Shown here piece by piece: positions 11,901-26,900 of a DNA stretch of 64,000 bases (positions within the stretch are counted from its first letter, which is position 1; the number at the start of each line of letters is the position of its first letter). The notes below the pieces were generated by a model, which saw only the letters and a program-made list of their open reading frames with translations, was not told the DNA's origin and did no database searches. The stretch covers positions 620,001-684,000 of the forward strand of contig JBBELK010000032.1 in NCBI GenBank assembly GCA_037783545.1, given 5' to 3'. A program made the position numbers and the translations under genes. The DNA comes from Henricia sp. BOLD:AAB3569. Lineage: Eukaryota; Echinodermata; Asteroidea; Spinulosida; Echinasteridae.

Positions 11901-14900
11901 TCCATGACAAGTCCGTCACAAGTCCAGTAACAAGAAGCCTTTGTTGGAGTTCATTTGAATAGCTTGTGACTTGAATTAAGACCCAGGGACTTGTGGTGGA
12001 CTTGTGAAGGCTTGTGAGGACTCGACTACAATCCTGGTATATCAACCACGCGAACGTGAATGCCAATTTGACATCAATCTGGCGTCAATCACTTTGCGAC
12101 GAACATTCTTGCAAGTTTGAACTAATTCAACTTTCTGTGAATTTGCGTTGCAAAACCTTTGTTGTGACATCAAATTCATATTCAAATTTGCTTTAGTGTT
12201 ATGTACAAATAGACCTTTATCACGGTGCGGCCATCTTTTCTTTTCCCCTATTAAAATGAACGTAACCAAAGCGAGGTTTGCAGAAAAAATAGTTTGGCCC
12301 CGTGTTGAAATTGTTCATTGTGTGCATCACAATGGCAAACTCGTGACGCGAACAAGAAAACGCGCAGCGCGGACTGTGATTCTTTAAAATCAACCGGTAT
12401 ATTACACTCGCTATCGCGCAGTCGCGCATCGCGAATGCGCACTGGTTGTGCCTGACACGTACATGTACTATGGGCACGGTGGGGAACAAGTAAAGATGGA
12501 CGCACCGTGATAAAGGTCTATTGGGTCTTAGGGCGGATCCAGAACATGTTCAGGCCAAACCATACAGATTGTACTGATTAGTCTCATCAATTTAACTCTT
12601 GCTACAGCTGCTGCTCATCGTGGCTTAGACAAATGTTTACTTCCGGTCAGAAAGACACTTTCCAATCGGAAACGAACAAACTTGGCCATTGTTTACTTAT
12701 GTCACAGACCTTTCTCCATAGTGAAAACCTCATCTCACCAGGCCTGTCCCTACTGGAACCACCATCTCCGGGGCAAACTTGTCCCAGGGACGCCCCGGGG
12801 CCACTCCGGTGTGACACACAATATTTTACCTCCCAAGTTTAACCCCGCGTCGATTCACGCTTGTTGTTCTCAAACTCGCCTCCGGAGATCGGCACCTCAC
12901 TTGAACAAGTGAGAACTCTCCCCTGCCCCCGATTTTACACTACCGTTCTCGCCTGGAAGAAAGTGTCTCACCCCAGAGCCAAAATGTTCAACCCTGGTCC
13001 CGAGCAGGGTTTTAACTTGCCCTAGGGAAAGGGAAATTGTGAGGGTGGCTTGGGGGTGCCGTTGGGGTGAGATTTGTAGGTGAGAATCGGGGCTTATCTT
13101 CATCGCCCCGGGCCCACCTTCTGAGATTTGGTCAACTGGAAAAAGGCCTTTTGGATGTTTATGATGCACAACCCTTCAGCGTTAATTACTCACCATGCTT
13201 GGTATTGTTACTGATCTTGTAAATTCAACACTTTTGGTGAATGCACATCAGAAAATATGTACAATTCGATAGAAATGTGTACAAATTGTCCACATTTCTA
13301 TTGCAGCGTTTGCCCTTAACTTTTTTCCCAACTGGCCAACAGGGCCAGTTTGCTTAAGTCTTCACTGGCCCGTCGGCGTTTCAAGTGGCCCGGTTAAAAT
13401 TTCCGGTTGTTCTTTTTACACACAGTCAACCTTTAATGTTTGCAATAACCACATTTGAGTGAACAAATTTGGAAAATTTGGTAGTCATAAGGTTCTCTCC
13501 AGTACAAGTTTTATTTCAACTGGACAGCCGGACCATTTGGGGAGGCTTTCCAGCTGGCCCGAGATGATTTCAACTGTCATTTGGCCAACGGACCAGTGCT
13601 AATTCGAACGCTGTATTGAATAGACCTTATCGACGTTCTCAATGCATCATGGGATTGGATGACAAATATTGCCCGGCCAATTAAGTGTGCATAAACCTAT
13701 GAGGCGGAGGCCAACTTGGCAACTTTTTTTTACTCATTTTCAAGAAAACCAAAAAAAGTTCAAGAATCAACGTCTCACCACTTTTTATTTGATACATATC
13801 AAACATACTGACAAACATCCCCAAACAGAAATGCTGCAAATGTGAGAAATCATCGGGGATTCTCTTCGTGGCGGGGGAGTCCGTGTAACACGGGCTTGCA
13901 GTGCAGCACACCAGCGTTCGAATTAGCACTGGTCCGTTGGCCAAATGACAGTTGAAATGGTCTCGGGCCAGCTGGAAACCCTTCCCAAATGGTCCGGCTG
14001 TCCAGTTGAAATAAAACAGACCCACGCTGTACTAAATTTAAAGGAGTGATGAAATAACTTTGATCTTTCTTCAGATTCCCACGGCCGGTTCCAATTTATT
14101 CCCCTGGAGTGAGAGACTGCACTTGCAGTATACATGTCTCTGGGGCTGGAGACTTATGACTAGTTTTTATTTCAAGTCGTAAATCAATCTTATTTCCCAA
14201 GTCCAGTCACAAGACATTTTCTCCAGAGTCAAGTCACATGTCAAAAACCAAAAACTGACCCCAAGCCAACAGGTTGAAAAAGACCAGCTCTGCCTGGGTA
14301 GTACTATGGGCTAATTCTGTATAACTGCCCCCAAGAGTACACTCACATTTGCAGTTCCCTGTCCTGAAGGGGTTAATGTGCACAAAAACATGCACAAAAT
14401 AGCCTTTCAAGACTCCAGAATAGCTCTAAAATTCACCAGAAAGCTCTAAAATGTACCACACATTTTAAAACATTTAATGGGGAGAACCTTATGACTACAA
14501 AATTTTCCTAATTTATTCACTAAAATGTAGTTTTTGCAAACATTAATGGTCGACTGTGTTTAAAAAGAACAACCAGACATTTTTAACAGTATTAAACCGG
14601 GCCACGTGAAATGCCGACGGGCCAGTGAAGATTTAATACAACTGGCCCTGTTGGCCAGTTGGGAAAAAAGTTAAGGGCGAACGCTGCACACTCAATCCAA
14701 TCGCGCCGTGCCGATACGGTGCGTGTTGCATTGCGTATATCGAACTAGTGCGGTACTAGGACTCTCCCACTACGAAGGGAATCCCCTATGTTTTCTCGCA
14801 TTTGCAGCATTTTTGTTTCGGGACATGTTTGTCAGTATGTTTGATATGTATCAAAGATAAAGTGGTGGGAGGTTGGTTCTTGAACTCTTTTGGGTTTTCG

Positions 14901-17900
14901 TGAAAATGAGTAAAAAAGTTGCCGAGTTGGCCTCCGGCTCATAGGTTTACGCGCACTTGACTGGGCAATATTTGTCATCCAATCCCATGATGCATTGAGA
15001 ACGTCGATAAGGTTTATTAATTCACCCCAGCAGCCCCGGGTCATTATCCCTAAATGAAATCACCCATTTATACTTAAATATTTCCAATATGATTTCAATT
15101 TTGCAGCAAGAGCATGGGCAACCTTGATATGGGCCATGCGGGTAGCGAGGAGGAATTTCATGATGCCAAAGAAACGCTGAGTCCAGACTCCTCCAAGCAA
15201 TCACTAGAGGGCCTGGCTGATCAAGATATAGGTAAGACTGCCATTCACGTCTCCATTGAAGGCTAAGAGTAGATTCACAGGGAGTCTCTTTGCGCATAAC
15301 GTTGGAGCTCGTTGGTCAAACTTTCCTTAAACATACTAAAGCCGTGGTTACACAGACCAATTTTTGTATTAAAGTCAGCTGTTTTTATTTGGTCGACCAA
15401 TTTTGTCTGCCGATTTTGAGAAAAACACGCAGCGGTTACACTGCCCGATTATCGCCTGGTGTACCTAAATACGGCGCTCTGTGAGTGCCATCCAACTCGT
15501 TTAGATACTGAGACTCACCAAGTTGACTTATAATGTGGAATAAGTCGACTTGGCGAGATATTTTACATTTCCAAGTCGACTTCCTGAAATCTGTAAGTCG
15601 ACATGGCAAGATATTTTGGTTGCCAAGTCGCCTTTCTAAGTCGACTTGGTGAGAAAAATAAATGTAAATCAATTCGAGTTGGCAACAAATTATTCTACCA
15701 CGGTCGACTTATTGAATTCAGGAGGTCGACTTTGCAATATAAATTATCTCGCCAAGTCGACATAACCATGTTTTAAGGCAACTTGGTGAGATAAATTATC
15801 TTGGTATCTAAACAAGTAGGATGGCACTCACAGAGCACCATATTATCGGTCAACTCGATCGCCATCTTAACTTGACATCGAAACAAACTCGGTTAAGTTA
15901 AATGGTGATTTGCACGTGCTTTGCGTAAGTGTATCGGCCGACATAATCGGTATCACGTATACACAGCCTGGAGTCTGACATGTCAGACTCTAATCAGCCA
16001 CCGATTTTGTCGGCCAATAGGAAAGTCGGCCGATAAAATCGGTCTGTGTAACCACGCCTTAAGAGAAACGAGGCGTACATGTATTATTTCTGTTGGCACT
16101 GGTACACACTTGAATTGGAGAATTTAGGAACCTAAAAGCACTGTCTGTAATGTTCACATGGGGAACTTTCCATTATTTTCCTTTTTCTCAAAAACATACA
16201 ACATGGTACATGCTTACTCACATTCTTTGCACACTTTTTCCCCCATGTGCACAGCGAAAATAACCTCTCCCAGATCAAACTTGTGGTGTCGCACTGCATT
16301 GTCAGTTGCCCCATTTTAGAAAACAATCCCATGCATGGTGATGTACGGTACATCAAATCTGAAGGGAAATGCAAACCCACAGGTCACATGAATGTGCGTA
16401 TTATTAGCATGTTTGCATGAATCAGCTCAATTTTTATTATTAGTCACCTGGCCAGTACCTACACTATCGAACCTTGTTAAAGGCCCTATGTATCATTTGC
16501 AAGATAAAACGTTTTACAGATTCGTGGAATAAGAGTGTAACATATCTAAGGAAGAATTTTGGTAAACTATCCTGAAGAAATCTTAGCTACTTAGATGCAT
16601 CAATGCTTCAGAAAACCTTGAAAATCTATATATGGGTTTTGTGTACAAGTAAATGGTAAGAAAAATACCTTCGGTTGTAAATTTCCAGCATGAAATACCA
16701 TTTTAGACGGAAATAAATTCATGTGGTGTTTGTTAGCATTGCTATCAACACTTTGAGTAAGGTTTTTCTTGTTAACTCATGAAAAACAAAATTGGGTCAT
16801 TGCAAGTGATACAATGGGCCTTTAATAATGGGACTTTATAGATTGCCTTGTTAGAACAATAACCTTGTATTATCAGGAATTAAAACAATGAAAAACCAAC
16901 CTGAAATTTTCCTTTTTTTAAGCAGAGTGTGATATTAACAGCAGTGGCATAACCAGGCTCATTAAAGGTACACACCTGCCTACTGTTTACATGATTTAGT
17001 GATGTAGCAGCATTGACAACACCTTTTTGATGGTCGTTGCAAAAAAAAATTCATCAAAATATTCCGTAATTTACTAAAGAAGTGCAAAAATAACAAAGAC
17101 GGCCAAAACACGGGTTATACGCTTTACCAGCCGTTGCAACTACGCGAGTGCCTCACGACTTTGGCACAAACGATTCGCTCTTCTCCTGCTCAGGATATCT
17201 CCAATTTTCTGCTCACGATTTCACTGGACAGCCCGGACGACCGAATAGGAATTTCCGTTTTCTTTTGAGGAGTTGGCATCATGTTTTTTTCTTCACGAAC
17301 GTACGTGCAACGAAGCAACACGCCTACGTACGTGTGTGTGCACTCATATTTGCCGTGCATGCTGCGCGGGGCAAATCGCTACACTCCACGGTAGCCTGCC
17401 GTAGCACGCGCTCGCTCCCGTTCTCCGGACTCTCGAAACAAACAATTATGTTCGAATTTTCATACTTATGTTTAACTTTGTTTCATACCTGTATAAATAG
17501 TCTCTCTTTTGTCAATTACTTATAAATATTTGGGGGAAATCAGAGTTGAATTTGGTGCAGTTCTGCAGTAACAAACCTTTATACGGCTGGAAATACAACT
17601 AACTCACAAGACCACGTGACTTTTCGGAACCAGAATTTGGTTCCGAAAAGTCACGTGACATTGGATTTTTCAAAAGTGCTCAAAAACGGCTAAATTTGAC
17701 GGCGTCTTTTCAGGATATATCTAATTTACTCTCGAATGCGCTTCAGAATAATGTATGGGTCTATTTCGAGCCCAAAATAGCCCAACAAAGAAGGTGTGTT
17801 CCTTTAAAATACAGGAGATACAATGGGGAATCAGTTTTGCGTAGCACACTTTCCTCACCTTCTACCTCTGTGGCCCTGGTTCGAATCCCATCCCGATCAG

Positions 17901-20900
17901 TATGTACACCAGAGAGGTTTTGCAATCACGGATACGTCACAGGTTTCTGCGGTCATGTGGCATCAGATGCGACTCGCTATCCGCTGCTCGCTATCCGCTG
18001 CTCGCTATCCGCTACTCGCTATCCGCTGCTCGCTATCCGCTATCCGCTACTCGCTACTCGCTATCCGCTACTCGCTATCCGCTACTCGTTTGCACGGTAT
18101 GGATATCGAGCTTGCTATGTGTGAGCACCAAATGCGTCGTGAAATTTCGGATTTCTAGTGTTTGTCCTCATTTTCCGTTGCGTTTACTAGGTCTACAGAT
18201 AGGTTGAAAAGAGTATGAATTATGAATGTCAACAAACTGTTTGTACATTTCAAAGCTTTGAATTAAAAACAAAATGAGCATCAAAGCCGTGTTATGCCGG
18301 GAGGTTTTTCCGATGTCGGGAATACTCATTTTTGTTAACATGCTATAGTTTTGGAGAATTTTGCGAAACCACAGAAATGCTACTAATTTGGATGCCAAAA
18401 ATTGCCCGGCCAAGTGTGCGTAAACCTATGAGGCAGAGGCCAACTCGGCCATTTTTTTTACTCATTTTCACGAAAACCAAAAAGTTTAAGAATCAACCTC
18501 TCACCACTTTTCCTTTGATACATATCAAACATGTCCCTAAACAGAAATGCTGCAGATGCGAGAAATCATCAAAGATTCTCTTCGTGGTGGGGAATCCGTG
18601 TAACACGGGCTTGCAGTGCAGCACACTCAATCCAATCGCTACTAACGGTTATGGATAGCTAAACGTATGCGTACTCGTATGCGTATCCGTCGGCTTGCAA
18701 AACTTTCTATTGAGATAACTCCTGTGTGAATCAGATCCATATCCCACTTGTGGCTTTTTTGCGGAAGCCTTCCTCATTCTCCAACATGTACGTATTCTGC
18801 ATAATTATGTCTAGTATTCTTCCGTCTTGATTTTTTGCCTCCAGGTCCAAGTGCTACGTCATCACCGATTGACGCAAGGGACAAGGAACAACGACCGGCA
18901 TCTCCTGATGTTAGCACTGTAAGTGTTACTTTGGCCACCTTAGTCTGTTTTTATGTACACACTTCATGATGTCATGATGATGTCATGATGATGTCATGAT
19001 GATGTCATGATGATGTCATGATGATGTCATGCGACTGCTGTCCCGAGTGTTTGTCTATAATACAGTCACTAGCATGCAAATAAAGCGCTTTTACAGTAAG
19101 GGGGTTTAGCATTTTAAAATGTAACCCTGTCTTCGAAAATCCTAAAAACTTACCAGCCGTTGTTTTTAGTAATTAATAGCTCTGACCTGTCAATCAAGCC
19201 GAACGCGCGTGACCATTTACATGTATGACCAATCACAACAGAGAAACGCAGACAGCACCCACTTTGTGCATTAGCATATCGCTCACAAACAAACGCATGG
19301 GCTTGTTGGCAGTACTCGACTGTACCATGCGTACTGCTTGCATGCAGCAACTCTGAGTGAAATTTGGTTTTAATTTTGGGCGATTCGCTGTTCAAAGGTA
19401 AGAAAGTGCGTATTTTATGAATATACAGGTATGACATCCCTGTATTAATAGTTCTTTACTCAGTGTGTGCTAAGATAACTGTCGACCCTGAAACATAAAT
19501 ACCTTTGGAGTTTTCTCCAATGAATCTGTGCTTTTCATGCTCCAAGCGCCGGGTCCTCATTGTTGCCTGCATTGTGTGTTGCCATTTTTGCAATGGCTTG
19601 TGAGGCATAGCAACAGTAATTAAGTGGGCAGGGTTAATTGGGCTACATGTATCTCGGATTGCTATGCAGTGTGTACGTGAAGATTGATTTTCCTCCCATT
19701 TTTGCTGTGGATCACCTGAAACACACATTTCAATTGAGAGAAATATTCAGGTTAAATTTTTTCCCTCAAACATACTTTTATGAAACGCTACATTGTGTTA
19801 TCTCTGGAAGGTCACACCTAAGTCGATTGCTGACTCGGAGTTAAAAAGTGCTTTAGCTATAAAATTCTGTTTCCAAACAATCTCTTTACCCGCATTTCCT
19901 GAAATCTACAGTATTTGTTCTTACCACCTTCGGAATTTAGCCCCGAGTAGATTTTGTAAAAAAAGTGTTTAGAGTAGTCAGTACTTGTGTTTGTCTTCAC
20001 ACAAGTTGAGATTTTTCCGTGCATCACTCATTACGGGTCCAAAAATTACCCGTTTGGTATTCCAGTCCAGACGATGCCGAAATATTTCTGGAACGTGCAG
20101 ACATCTGGCGGAAACCACCTGTTGCAAGATCCTGCTTTTATTTATGCTGAAATAGACTCGTTTTAGTTCCTCCATCATTTTAACAAACACAATGTCTGGT
20201 ATGGTGCCTAATCACCATTGAAATGAAACAACCAAACTTAAAGGCAGTATACATGATTGGTATCTCGAAAATCATTAATGTTCACAGATTTACGCCTAAC
20301 TTACACAATATAAACATGATGACCGTAGAAAACTTCCCCTGAAATGGTTTTGTCTGAAGTGCTATAGTCTTTGAGAAATGAGTAAAACAATTATTTTTCG
20401 TTTCATGAGACGAAAATTCAATTTGCCCCATACCATTTCGTCCAAGTGCCATTTCGCCCCGAGACCACTTCGCCCGAGTGCCATTTCGCCCCAAATCACT
20501 TCGTCCAACCACTACAGTTCATCGTCCAAACACTACATCGCCCAAATGCCACTTCGCCCCAAAACCACTTCGTGCACAGGCCGTGGTTCAGGGCGAAGTG
20601 GTTCAGGGCGAAATGGTTCAGGGCGAAGTGGTTTTGGGGCGAAATGACTGCAAACCCTTTTTTGTCTGTTTTCTCAAAAGTTAGACCAAGTACGGAGCTG
20701 GTTTTTGCTCAGGTTGGTTTTAATCATGCATATCTTCAATCACACAGGGGGATAAAACTATTTGCAACAGTCATGTATACTATCTTTAAGAAGGTTGTTT
20801 CTGTTCTGTTCAATAATTAGGCATCTTAAAAAATTGTTCAAATCTATGAAAAGGTCTACATTTGGTGCGATGAGGCTACTGAACAAGATAGGCTCGTAAC

Positions 20901-23900
20901 AGTCTAAGCAAAGTCACCTTCCTTTTCAGCTTACAAGTACATGTGTACATTGTACTTCTATGTGTATCTCTTATGGAAAGTAATAGTGGTCTGACTTGCA
21001 CAAGTCTTTGCATCCATTGACGCTACCCAGTACCCCTTTTCTGTCATTGCTCGTACTCGTCATGACTATGCTGACAAGAACTGCTGTCTGTTTATTGACT
21101 TAATTTACTGTGATTCAGTTCTGTACAGTTTAGTCTGCTCCAAACCAAAACCACGATCACCATAGCTTCACGAAACCCCCCTCTAGACAAGCAGCAAAAA
21201 AATGTTTAATTCTAAAATCGTGTGTCATCACTTTGTATCAGGGATCATCATCACCTCATAAGAAACACTGCACTATTACAACTCCCATGCTACTACGCGG
21301 CACGTCCGATCTTGGCAGAGTCGTCGATTTGTCAAATATGTACACTCAGTTGAAAGCTTTTCTGACAAGATGATTTTTCCCCGAAGCACTCGTGCCACTG
21401 AATGCTGATTTGGCAGTCGACAACTTGTTGAGTTGAATTCACGTCAATTTTGGAAAATGTCAGTTTCTTCGCAAGTGACCTGCATAAGATGAGTGTGTTT
21501 CAAGACTGTACTTGGGGAATGGTGTCTACGGCTTAGAATTGCTTAACGGATTTGTGACTTTTCTGAAAGCTTCGAGTATTGTCTGTGTAATCATACAAAT
21601 CTACTCTCTTTAGCGGATTAGGCCTATGATGAATCACGTAGTAATATCGGAGATGTACACGTTGCTACACATACGTCGGTAAGTACATGTACAACTGTAT
21701 ACACTGTCTTCCAAAGTTGTTATAACTGGGGCCAATTTTATGGTGCTGCTTAGCACAAACATTTACTTAGCACAAACATTTACTTAGCACAAACATTTAC
21801 TTAGCACAAACATTTACTTAGCACATAATTTCTTGCTTTATATTGCAAAAATTGGTTGGCAGCCAAAATCATATGCGATGTCCATTTACTACAACTTACT
21901 CTTTCGCGTTTAGGTCGACCGGTTATGGGTAAAAACGGCGTATTAGGACGACCAACCGCATTAGGGCGACCGATAGCCGGTCGTCCTAACGCTAAGTGCT
22001 TCAAAAACAATCTTGATTAGGTTCTTAACCATTTTTATTAGGTTCTTAACCATTTTTATTAGGTCACAAACCATTTTCGTCTAGGTCGCAAAACATTTTT
22101 TTCAGAGAATTAGGTCGAGAAAATGGGTGTCAATTCATGAGTTTCTTTCCGACAATTTTGTGGTTTTAGTGGTCTCTGTAAGCACTCTACCCAAAAAGGT
22201 CGTCCTAATACGGGAAAAGTAGTTATTTAAATTTTTCTATTTATAAGCACAATTTTGGCTCATTTTTTCCTAGCATTGCCATGAACGTATCACCAACCGA
22301 TAACGTATCACCAACCGATATTTGCCTTTTACGCGTAACCCTTGCACTATGGCTGGCATCTCGAATACATCAATTTCAATGGAGGTGCAATTTAGAGAGT
22401 CGCATACTACGCTGTTGTTGCTATGTGGTGCACGCCATTGCCTAGCAACCAACAGTCTTGTTGCTTTATCCCATTCCCTCTTATGGTGAACATGGTATTT
22501 GTTCTGTATTTCACACCTGCGGCGTGCACCACATACATGTAGCAACAAAAATTTAGTCTGGTCAAGTGGATACAGTATCGATTACAATAATGACGCAGCA
22601 CAGCGGTAGTTCTTAAAAGATCAGGCAGTTTTATTGAGAGTTTATAAAATTATTGAGAGTCTATAGAATCGAAAAAAGAAAAAAAATCCAATCCGATTAA
22701 ACAATCCAGTTTTGTTAACTTTTTGTTTAAAAAACCCAATTTAATTTAACATGCTAAAATTGTACTACACTATTGGGTCTTTCTATAAATTAGGGGTCCA
22801 ATTTTGGTGTCCCCTGTTACATTTTACATCTTGTTTTTGTAAATTCAGGACACATTCTTTAAATACTTTCCATCTCAAAGAGTGTGTACATAAAGTACAA
22901 TTCATAAAAAATGGTTTAAAAGCCATTTTAATGATTTTTGTACTAAAAATAACACATCAGGTGTAACGGGGGGACACTAAATGTCACACTTTTGGACCCC
23001 TAATTTATAGAAAGACCCTATTGCATTTCCTGGCGACTGTAGTCGCTGATAGCGTGTTAAGGGTTAAATACGTAACAACAATCTGATTTTAACAATTTAA
23101 TTTTAAATAAAACAAAAAACTACAACCCTGGCAGTAATAAATGTGAAGTGGTATCTTTTTAGGGGGAGTGTACACTGTCCATAATGTTGCCGGTTATAGT
23201 TCGTGCCACATCGTTGCTGAACATTTGGCTTAATTTGACAGGAAACGGTGCATTTCCTCTCATTAGTCCAGCCCAGTATTAGATTGCATGTGGCTCAGCC
23301 ATTACAAGCCACAAGTATGTCTGACATACAGCCAAACTATGGCTGCCAGTTGATCATGCCAAAATGAAAGGTCATAGTCAAAATTTGTATATTGCCTACA
23401 GGCATGACAGGGTTGCAGATAAATTCGTCGCATTTTTCGCATAGTGGCGAATAAGCGATTTTTCCGAAATTGAGATTTTGTCATAATTAGGGTTCTAAAG
23501 ATGCCAATTTTTTATTTGTGAAGGTTTTAAATAAAAAATTTGAGTGGTTTTTTAGTTATTAAAAAATGCAGAATGGCGAATAGGCTCATGATTGGCCCAG
23601 CGTTTTTTGCGTAGTGACGAATACCGACATTACGCTGGTGACCGATGGCGCCTTGCGCATTACAAGGCAACGCCTCCTGCCGGGAACCAACAGACATTGC
23701 GTGAACCAAACGCTCCTAACTTGGGGAAAAGTCAAACACACTGTGGAATTTGCAGCGTTTAAGAAGGAATTAATTGATAAATCAAATGCTAAAATAACCA
23801 CGTGTCCATCTGTGTAAGTACCGGCCTTGTCTGAAATCCAGATGGGATAATATCAATGACTAAACTGAAGGCGACAGTTCAGATTTTCACAGACACATGC

Positions 23901-26900
23901 AAAAGAATAGGCGCGGCGAATAAGTACCACAGCCGGCTTGCATTTTTTGCATAGTGACGAATCGTGAAAAAGTCCATAGCGTTACGAGCAGTGAATAAGA
24001 CGCACGTGGTGTTGTTTTTTCGCGTAGTTCGTGGCACCAATATCCCTCCGAGATTACTCTTACTCATGCCAAAACCCAACATAATTTTAGTAAAACTCTT
24101 CGCTAATATCATTGAATTTTGTTACGAAAAGAAAACGAAATCCAAGAACCAGAATATGCATTACTAAAAAGCCGTATTACTCGAAAGTGGAATTTTGCTG
24201 ATTCGCCACTATACGAAAAATGCGACGAATTGTGCTTTCCAACTTTACTATAGAAACATTTGAAAAGACTTTCTTTTTTCAGCCAGGGAAACGTCAGGGA
24301 ATTTGAGAAAAATGCTTTGAATCACGTAATGCTCAGAGAATAAAGCCTAGTCATCAAACATAGGCATCAAGTATGCCGTGCAAATTTGACATTTACAAAA
24401 ATTTATATTTCTGCCAAGTTAACATTTGATCCCTGAGTGAACACATGACCAGGTGTGTTGCCTCGGTGTATGTTCGTGAAGAGAATACATGAAGCCAACT
24501 CCTCAAAAGAAAACGGAAATTCCTATTCGGTCGTCCGGGCTGTCCAGTGAAATCGTGAGCAGAAAATTGGAGATATCCTGAGCAGGAGAAGAGCGAATCG
24601 TTTGTGACAAAGTCGTGAGGCTCGCGCGTAGTTGCAACGGCTGGTAAAGCGTATAACCCGTCTTTTGACTGTTTTTGTTAATTTTGCACTTCTTTAGTAA
24701 ATTACGGGATATTTTGATGATCTTTTTTCACAACGACCATCAAAAAAGTATTGTCAATGCTGCTACATCACTAAATCATGTAAACAGTAGGCCAGTGTGT
24801 ACCTTTAATATTTGACACACGACGCTGCATGTGTTAATGCGCATGTGTGACTAGGCATTTATGTTTCGCATGAATAGCGTCTGGTGTTCTGACGCACTTC
24901 CTTTCACATCCACACTTAGTATCCACTTGACCAGACTAAATTTTTGTTGCTATCTGGTGCAAGCGGCAGGTGTGAGGTACAGATTCACACAGAAGCACAG
25001 ATTCATTGGAGAAAACTCACAGGTACTAATATGTTTTAGGGTCTACAGTTATCTTAGCACACACTGAGTACAGGACCAGTAATACACATGTATAGGGATG
25101 TCATATATTCATAAAATATGCACTTACCTTTGAACAGCGAGTCACCTGACATTGAAACCAAAATTACTCAGAGCGACCGCATGCAAACTGTACAGCCGAG
25201 CACCGCTTACAAGAAGCACATGTTTTTGTTTGTAAGCAAATGCACTATGACCCATGTGGGCGCTGTCTGCATAGCTCTGTTGTGATTGACCATAAATGGT
25301 CACGCGGGTTTGGCTCGATTGACAGGTCGGAACCATGCATTTAGTTGTTTATTTTATTTAAATGTTCCTTTCAAACGGATTGCTCTACACCAAATGTTTC
25401 TTGATGCTGTCTGTCTACCAAAGAAATGGCAGTTTTAGAAACCAGTTTTGAGCAAGTTGGATTGAACGACTGTAGTTAACAACTATTGACCCCCTTGGAA
25501 CATTTTGGGAGTCAAATAATGCTGAGTCATTGTGGAAGCGATGTGCGTGCGTGTGTGCTGTGTGTCTCTGGTGGGCGTAACGCGGTTTAATTCACCAATT
25601 ATGGGAGCCTTAGCATTGCGCGTTATGCACGCTATAGACACGCACAACGCGCACGCACATTGCTTCCACAACGACGCGGCATTATTTGACTCCCAAAATG
25701 ACGTCATTGGCACGAGCTCAATAGGTGACTAAAGTCCCTCGAACAGAGAGTAATTTTCATTGTTCGAGAGACTCCAGTCGACTAGATGCACAAATTTGTA
25801 CATCATGGAGTACGCCCTCAGTGTTGTAACTTGTAAATAAATTATGACATTTGATTTATGAGGAATCCTGTCTTATCACAAACCGAATATGTAACCGTTA
25901 CGCTGTACAGCACACCGCAATGAAACTAGCGACAGAGGAAAGATAAAAACGAAATGATCAAAACAACTCGCACCCAGCACCCATGGAAAACGGGGATAAG
26001 GCTGCAGACATCCTGTGTGACTTAGCACAGAATCCTGTGCTGACCGCACGCATTTCCTAAATGGATTCCCTGTGTGAGTTCATTGACCTTTGCTTTTTAG
26101 CTAGCTTATTTCAGTACTTAGAAACTACTTGAATTGGGTGTACGCTGATATTTTATTGAGAGTATGCATTCCGCTTGAATGATTTTGTATATGATTAGAC
26201 AATTGTATCTGCATGACAGACACACCTTGTCACAGGAATACATGTAGGTGAAAACAGTCATTTGAAGAAAAAATATCCAAAATTGACAACTTAATAATAT
26301 CCCTTAAACATACTGTGAGTAGTGTATGAATACTTTGACCGCCAGATCCTATTCAAAACTACGCAGCATTTTGTAATTTGCGCGGCGCCCGACTTAAAAT
26401 CAAAACTATAGGCAAATTCACCTCTCGGTTTAGGGATTTTACGCATTGTAGCCAGTCAAAAATTGTATGAAGCAATTTTACCAAAAAAACCTATGTACTT
26501 TAATGGTTCATGTAGATTAAAAAAAATTGTTTGCTGTTTGTGCTAATAATGTAAAATGAAACAATTTTCAGATAAATCAAGAATTTTGGATTCCAGTCCA
26601 CGTGCGCCTTAAGTCCTATTTGCGCATGTCATGTGTCCATCACCTATACTTTAGCATACGAACACGCAGAATACGTATCGGTATGACATATGCGAGTTTT
26701 GGAACACCCGCGAGAGCTTTAAATCTGCGCTGTTAGCTCGCGCAGCCAATTGCATCGTCATTTGCCCATAGTTTTCCAAGTCGCAGTTTTTAATGCTCCA
26801 CTGCGTTTATATGGCTGTGGAGGAAAGAGTTGTGACAACCTCATTCCCAGAGTGCTCAAGCTTGTTCCCAAAACTCTTGCACCTTGGAATGGGATCATTT

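Noticed and set aside
17148..17525. 125-codon forward open frame
   Set aside because: It lies inside TTAA element V, its first half is repeated inverted at 24490-24804 where the frame is not kept, and the peptide has no recognisable domain.
20378..20820. Overlapping open frames with Gly/Ser/Arg or Pro/His repeats in the TTCGCCC cores
   Set aside because: They come from the short tandem units and appear in all frames and both strands; other copies break them.
23614..23817. 67-codon forward frame with a possible acceptor and gtaagt donor (cgtgtaagta)
   Set aside because: It lies inside the foldback 23421-24234, and the phase-0 junction between exons 5 and 6 is complete without it. It could not be fully excluded as an alternative exon.
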